64,000 bases of DNA from Nematostella vectensis (taxonomy: Eukaryota; Cnidaria; Anthozoa; Actiniaria; Edwardsiidae): assembly GCF_932526225.1 (NCBI RefSeq), contig NC_064034.1, forward strand, positions 9,611,387 through 9,675,386. The letters are read 5' to 3'. Below, piece after piece: positions 59,301 to 64,000 of this stretch. Within the stretch, counting starts at the first letter, position 1; every line of letters begins with the position of its first letter. A model generated the notes under the pieces. The model was not told the origin of the DNA and ran no database searches. It was given only the letters and a program-made list of their open reading frames with translations. Position numbers and translations under genes: made by a program.

Positions 59301-62300
59301 GACGCCTGCCTAAAAACGCCTGCGAGGGAGGCTATGTGAGTAGAGGAAGTATTCGTATATGATTGGTGGAAATACGATGATATAATTGGTGACATATTAC
59401 CTTAAGCACTACGAAATACATCGCCCAAACGCCACACAACAAACCATCACTATAACCACGAAATGCATCGCCCATACGCCACACAACAAACCATCACTAT
59501 AACCACGAAATGCATCGCCCATACACCACACAACAAACCATCACTATAACCGCGAAATGCATCGCCCATACGCCACAAAACTACTACTATAACCACGAAA
59601 TACATCGCCCATACGCCACAAAACAAACCACCATAACCACGAAATGCATCGCCCATACGCCACACAACAAACCACTATAACCACGAAATGCATCGCCCAT
59701 ACGCCACACAACAAACCACTATAACCACGAAATACATCGCCCATACGCCACACAACAAACCATCACTATAACCACGAAATGCATCGCCCATACGCCACAC
59801 AACAAACCACTATAACCGCGAAATACATCGCCCATACGCCACACAAAAAAACACTATAATCACGAAATGCATCGCCCATACGCCACACAACAAACCAATA
59901 TAACCGCGAAATGCATCGCCCAAACGCCACAAAACAAACTACCACTATAACCATGAATTACATTGCCCATAATCCAAATAGTACGCTAGCGTCACTGTAG
60001 TCTTTCTCTGTGTGAAGTACTTACCATGCGACACTGAACGCCACCATCGCATCGCATCATTTGATATGACCATCGCGCACGCGCATAGCTAACCGTAGTC
60101 TTTCTCTGTGTTTAGTACCCGTGATGCCTGCGTACCCCGTACCTGATATGATTGACAGGACTGCCACCACCATGACTGTCCCGCTGCATCACGTGACATA
60201 TCTATCCAATGGCGAAAGAGTCGAGTAAGTTTGTAAAGTGGCGTTAGAAAATACCTGATTTGATGCCTGTCGTGTGTTCTTAATCAGCGTTCTTGGTAGA
60301 AGTGCCAAACTCGGCCTCTTGCCGCGTTAGCCTAAGAAAACCCTTGTCTGGCGCACCTGTTATCGTTTAAAACAAATGCTGGAAGACAAATTATGAGAAG
60401 AAACCCCAAAATAACCGGTTTAGATTAAGATCTTATGATTTATTCACCCACTTTTATCGTCAGTATCTCAGCAGTTTCCCTGAATCAGCTGCTTTACGCC
60501 TTCTAGTAAATACCTCTTTTCTGATCTTATCTGTAGATTTATCCAGATAGTTGTTGCGAGCACTACGGAGGCCACGGTTAGCGGTCTCCTCGCCCCAGAC
60601 TCCTACACCCCTGAAGATTTGGCAGTGGAAACGGAGACGTCACCATACATAGCTGCCATGTTCAGCATCAGGGAGCGATGGGAAGAAGAGTTTATCGTTG
60701 GCGATAGCAAAAACTACCCGCACCTTATCTCACGGCGTCGACGGGCTGGTGAGTTTAGGGTAGTACTCCTGGCGAGACAATCAATATCAAAGCGCTTTTT
60801 GATGTGGGCTTCTCTGTCTTTATCCTTCGCTTGTATGCTCTCGGGATGTTGAAAAAGGCAAAGGTTTCAAGTAGACATACCCATAGTATCCATACTGCTC
60901 GCCTGTTAGGTCTCTTTATGAGTACAATGTACCGGTGTGGTGAAGACATCCGAGGAATAGCCTGGCAAAGACGATGGTCAATGGCAAAAAAAACCTTTCT
61001 TTCTTTTCAACTTTTTTTAGATGTTTTATTTTGTTTGATTTCAGCCGGCAAAATGTACCATAATGCCCCTCTGAAGCCCGACAGCTACTACACGATCTTT
61101 CAGCGGCTTCTCGCTGATAACGGCGCTTACGAATCCTTGAGCTGGATGCCCCCAGTGCGCACGCGCCCGGCCAGGCCCACTGTGATGCCCGTTACACACG
61201 AGGGGGGCAACAACATTGCGCTTATCATGGGCATCTTGGTGGGGCTACTGCTGGTCGTGTTATTGGGGTTGCTTGTGGGTAAGGTGTACCTCGTGCGGAA
61301 GAATCAGCAGGCGATGGCGTGCGCGGACACGGAGCGCTACGAGATGGCGGCGGGAGGAAAGAATCGACTTGAGAAGATCGCTAGGACGTTCACGCTTGCC
61401 GGCATGAAAGGTATGTAAGGCAGACGTAACACGCTTGCCGACATGAAAGGTATGTAAGGCAGACGTAACACGCTTGCTGGCATGAAAGGTATGTAAGGCA
61501 GACGTAACACGGAGTACCAGATATGATTTGTACACGCATGCCCGCATGAAAGGTATGTAAGGCAGACGTAACACGGAGTACCAGATATGATTTGTACACG
61601 CATGCCGGCATGAAAGGTATGTAAGGCAGACGTAACACTCTTGCCGGCATGAAAGGTATGTAAGGCAGACGTAACACGCTTGCCGACATGAAAGGCAGAC
61701 GTAACACGCTTGCCGACATGAAAGGTATGTAAGGCAGACGTAACACGCTTGCCGACATGAAAGGTATGTAAGGCAGACGTAACTCGCTTGTTGACATAAA
61801 AGTATGTAAGGCGGTTCGCAATGGGGCAATCTGCGCTTAAACGATAAACGCCCCTCTCGTTTTTAACATTGATCTGATCTGATCTATTTTGTACAGCGCA
61901 CTACAGACCATGTGGGTCGATAAGCATCGACGACTTCGAGCAACACGTGGCCCGCATGCGCAGAAGCGGTGACCTTTTCTTCACCACGGAATACGAGCGC
62001 ATCCCTGTGCCTGAACACGTGACCGCCACGCACAGCTTGGACCCCGTGAACCAGCATAAGAATCGTTACATCAACATCGTGGCGTATGACCACTCGCGCG
62101 TCAAGCTGCAGGACTTCGAGGACGAACCGGGCTCAGACTACATCAACGCCAACTTCTTGCCGGGATATCGCCGTGACAACGCATACATTGCTGCGCAAGG
62201 GCCGCTGGCCGAGACATGTAGAGATTTCTGGCGCATGGTCTGGGAGCAAAACTCTAGAACTATTATCATGGTATGCTAGTCTTTAGCAAGAAAGCTTTTT

Positions 62301-63575
62301 TCCAGTTAAAATAGGTGAAAATGTAGGTGAAGAGTTTGTGATTGCTCATAAAGTCAGTCTCGTGGGAAACGCGCGAAACAAACATTTCAAAACAGCTGTA
62401 GCCAATCAGAGCGCGCCATTCGTCGTTAATATATTCAGTTGCGATTCCATCTCCTTACACTTCCCTTTTTTCAGCTACAATTCTGAGAATGGTATTATGA
62501 AAATGATTTGAAATTCCGTTGATTCAGGCTGATTTGTTTTGGATACTTGACGGTCACGGGCGGTCATAGGCAGGTGGTCACTAATAATCCATTTCCTTCT
62601 CTTGTCAGTTAACAAACCTAAAGGAGCGATGTCGTGACAAGTGTGCTCAATACTGGCCCTCACGCGGCAGTCTATCCTACGAAGATATCACCGTAACCTT
62701 AGATAGCGTGACAGAATTAACTCCATATATAGTGCGCACCCTGAGCGTGCAGCGTGAGGGGTGTGATGACGTCAGACAGGTGAAGCAGTTTCACTTCACC
62801 AGCTGGCCTGACCATGGGGTACCCACGAGCGTGTGTAATCTACTCGCTTTCGTGCGCGACTCAACCCGAGCGGACCCCCCAGGGGCAGGACCAATGGTAC
62901 ATATCGACCTAAAGCTTCGTCAAAATAATGTCCGGATTGATAGTAATGCTGTACATTCGAACTGCATTAAACTCAATATCCAAATTCATAATACACTTTT
63001 GGAAAAAAAAATGGTAGGCAAACTATTTTGTTTTAATAACAGTCGCTTTTCGTGGTTGTTCAGCCAATACAATATTAGGACATTGCATACCATATTTGGT
63101 GCCGCTTCAATCATTTTTTCGCTTTCATGTGAATTTGCAGATATTCGCGTTCACTACGGTTTTGCTGGCCGCCATTTAAAAAAGTGGCCTGGGCGCTTAC
63201 ATTTTAGAATATCACAGGTTTCCCGAGCGCTCGCGCCAGCCTCTTGTAGACCATTCAGAAAAAAATTCGACAGCCCTGAAATGACGTACAACATTTTATT
63301 GCAGGTTGTCCACTGTAGTGCTGGTGTCGGTCGAACTGGCACCTTCATCGTGATTGACGTCATGCTCCAGCAAATCCACGAAGAGAAGACTGTGGATATC
63401 CTCGGCTTCGTCTCGACCCTGCGAAGACACCGGAACCTGATGGTGCAAACCGAGCAGCAGTACATCTTCATCCATGATGCATTGCTCGACGCGATCATTA
63501 GCGGGGAGACTGAGACGAGCGCCAGTGACTTGCGCAGTCACATTCGTCGACTACAAGAGCAGGACCCTGAATCAG
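56354..63575 (+). CDS. Receptor-type protein tyrosine phosphatase, 10 exons, continues past the window
   Basis: Exons: 56354-56435, 57332-57970, 58212-58349, 58996-59271, 60116-60224, 60537-60748, 61045-61410, 61897-62270, 62609-62896, 63305-63575. Phases agree; 918 residues so far. In order: signal peptide ([16 protein letters not shown]); Ser/Thr-rich mucin-like stalk (res 28-286) with repeats of the [10 protein letters not shown] type; one Ig domain (res 290-378, Cys in LKCTAKG and in AYLCEV, Trp in ITWIRK); a membrane-proximal region with SRRRRAG, a furin-type site; TM at about 543-565 ([20 protein letters not shown]); PTP D1 with [13 protein letters not shown], the signature [10 protein letters not shown] (Cys832) and QTEQQY. 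All catalytic residues are present, so D1 should dephosphorylate phosphotyrosine in cytosolic substrates. The frame ends in phase 1 at a donor, so a second PTP domain or tail should follow beyond 64000. A single Ig plus mucin stalk does not match a vertebrate subtype I can name. Confidence 0.93.
58080..58172. mobile_element. 93-bp MITE related to 46120-46205
   Basis: It shares GGAACCCAGGGCGTACTGAG with 46120-46205. The ends are inverted (CTCGGGAACCCAGGGCGT against ACGCCCTGGGTCCCCGAG). Flanks ACCCGGCAT and GCCCCGCAT agree at 7 of 9 bases. It lies in phosphatase intron 2, 40 bp before exon 3. Confidence 0.8.
58350..58995 (+). other. Phosphatase intron 3
   Basis: 646-bp intron with a C-tract of about 16 near 58865-58880. 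Nothing else seen. Confidence 0.5.
59280..59334. mobile_element. 55-bp hairpin element whose 9-bp target duplication is a splice donor
   Basis: TAGCCTCCCTCGCAGGCG and CGCCTGCGAGGGAGGCTA are exact inverted 18-bp ends. TGTGAGTAG occurs directly on both sides (59271-59279 and 59335-59343). The left copy is the last base of exon 4 plus its donor GTGAGTAG. Confidence 0.92.
59396..59950. repeat. 44/47-bp minisatellite, about 12 copies
   Basis: The unit contains CACGAAATGCATCGCCCATA, then CGCCACACAACAAACC, then ACTATAAC. Versions with or without ATC give 47- and 44-bp units. It lies in phosphatase intron 4. It contains no exon sequence. Long minus-strand open frames through it arise because the unit lacks stops. 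Confidence 0.93.
61391..61815 (+). repeat. 39-bp minisatellite made of the exon 7 / donor junction
   Basis: About 11 copies of a 39-bp unit containing the last 20 exon bases (CACGCTTGCCGGCATGAAAG), the donor GTATGTAAG and GCAGACGTAA. The first copy is the true end of exon 7 (61391-61410). Two units are interrupted by a 25-bp insert with GGAGTACCAGATATGATTTG. One unit has lost the donor (AAAGGCAGACG near 61690). Confidence 0.97.
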
Positions 63576-64000
63576 GTCAGTCTGGTTTGACCGGTTTTAC
63601 CTGCTTTAATTATTTTTTCTATGTTTGTGCTTGCTTCTTTCGGCTTCATTCGTGCCTTTTAGAGAAATCTTTATGACCTGTCAAGTAACAAAATTTTCAA
63701 TGCCCCCCCTTACGCTTACCCCATATTTTCGGTGCCCCCCCCTCCCCAAAATCGAAGACAGAATGAGCAAAGATAGGAATGGCAATGACAATGTCAAAGG
63801 AACGCAATCAAGAGATTAGCTGCAAGCTGGACAGAAAGTGGAGGGGAAGAAGTTGGCTAAAAACATTAATTTAGAAAAAGTGAAGGCACTCAATTTCTCA
63901 AAGATGCGACTAGCTCCAGGTTGCAACCTGATAATTGTTGATGCAATAGATGTAAAAGAAGCAAAAAGGCTTTTCGATCTTCTCCTTGCAAGAAAAGCGC
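63576..64000 (+). other. Phosphatase intron 10 and window end
   Basis: C-rich tracts near 63705-63745. From about 63819 to the edge one frame is open (about 60 codons, including NLIIVDAIDVKEAKRLFDLL) and looks protein-like. It does not resemble a PTP domain and has only a weak acceptor before it; a fragment of a mobile element is possible. Confidence 0.35.

Noticed and set aside
61260-61829. Minus-strand 189-codon open frame with repeats such as [11 protein letters not shown]
   Set aside because: Antisense of the 39-bp junction repeat (13 codons per unit), not a gene.
62897-63304. Read-through of phosphatase exon 9 into the intron as a continuous ORF
   Set aside because: Skipping this segment restores the exact PTP signature (GPM joined to [12 protein letters not shown]); the intron just happens to be open.

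Overview
The window is animal nuclear DNA. It has spliced genes with many short exons and GT-AG introns, a receptor tyrosine phosphatase, a class A GPCR exon, CR1-like LINE fragments, a Ty3/gypsy element and many small inverted-repeat transposons. The gene set, compact introns and repeat style suggest a cnidarian, probably an anthozoan such as a sea anemone. That placement is inference from general appearance, not from a search. All exon models below were built by hand from splice-site phase and open frame.

Layout. (1) 1-16479 holds a direct duplication: 1-2941 is nearly identical to 13527-16479. Each copy carries exon 1 of a large Ser/Lys-rich protein on the minus strand. The right-hand copy is a complete 13-exon gene (7122-15025, 1162 aa) that I cannot assign to a family. 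Just right of the duplication edge are an orphan first exon of a GPCR (3066-3339) and a 5'-truncated LINE (about 3385-4715). A degenerate 19/38-bp tandem array fills 5925-7110. (2) 18247-29367, minus: a four-exon glutathione S-transferase with an N-terminal membrane segment. Its 9.5-kb first intron hosts a Ty3/gypsy element (21246-25626) and a pair of 185-bp inverted-repeat elements. (3) 29693-47863, plus: a complete 28-exon UBE3C-type HECT ubiquitin ligase (1070 aa), head-to-head with the GST across 325 bp. (4) 48706-52614, minus: most of a POLR1G (RNA polymerase I A34.5/PAF49-like) gene, convergent with UBE3C, with a LINE fragment in its last intron. (5) 54397-55380: a 26-bp satellite with a 210-bp higher-order repeat. 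(6) 56354 to beyond the window, plus: a receptor-type tyrosine phosphatase with signal peptide, mucin-like stalk, one Ig domain, an RRRR cleavage motif, a TM segment and a catalytic PTP domain.

The most unusual pattern is that tandem repeats in this window are built from splice junctions. In UBE3C, the exon 12 / 5' splice-site boundary is amplified about 17 times (34-bp unit). The 3' splice site plus the start of exon 18 is amplified four to five times (117-bp unit). In the phosphatase, the exon 7 / 5' splice-site boundary is amplified about 11 times (39-bp unit). A fourth splice site (phosphatase exon 4 donor) is duplicated by another route: a 55-bp hairpin element whose 9-bp target-site duplication is the donor itself. 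In each case reading through to a decoy site meets an early stop, so the outermost genuine site must be chosen among many look-alikes. Three independent tandem arrays of this kind in two genes look like more than chance and are the lead candidate for something not yet described.

The genes do not form a pathway. Ubiquitin ligation, Pol I transcription, glutathione conjugation and receptor phosphatase signalling are unrelated housekeeping and signalling functions that happen to be neighbours.
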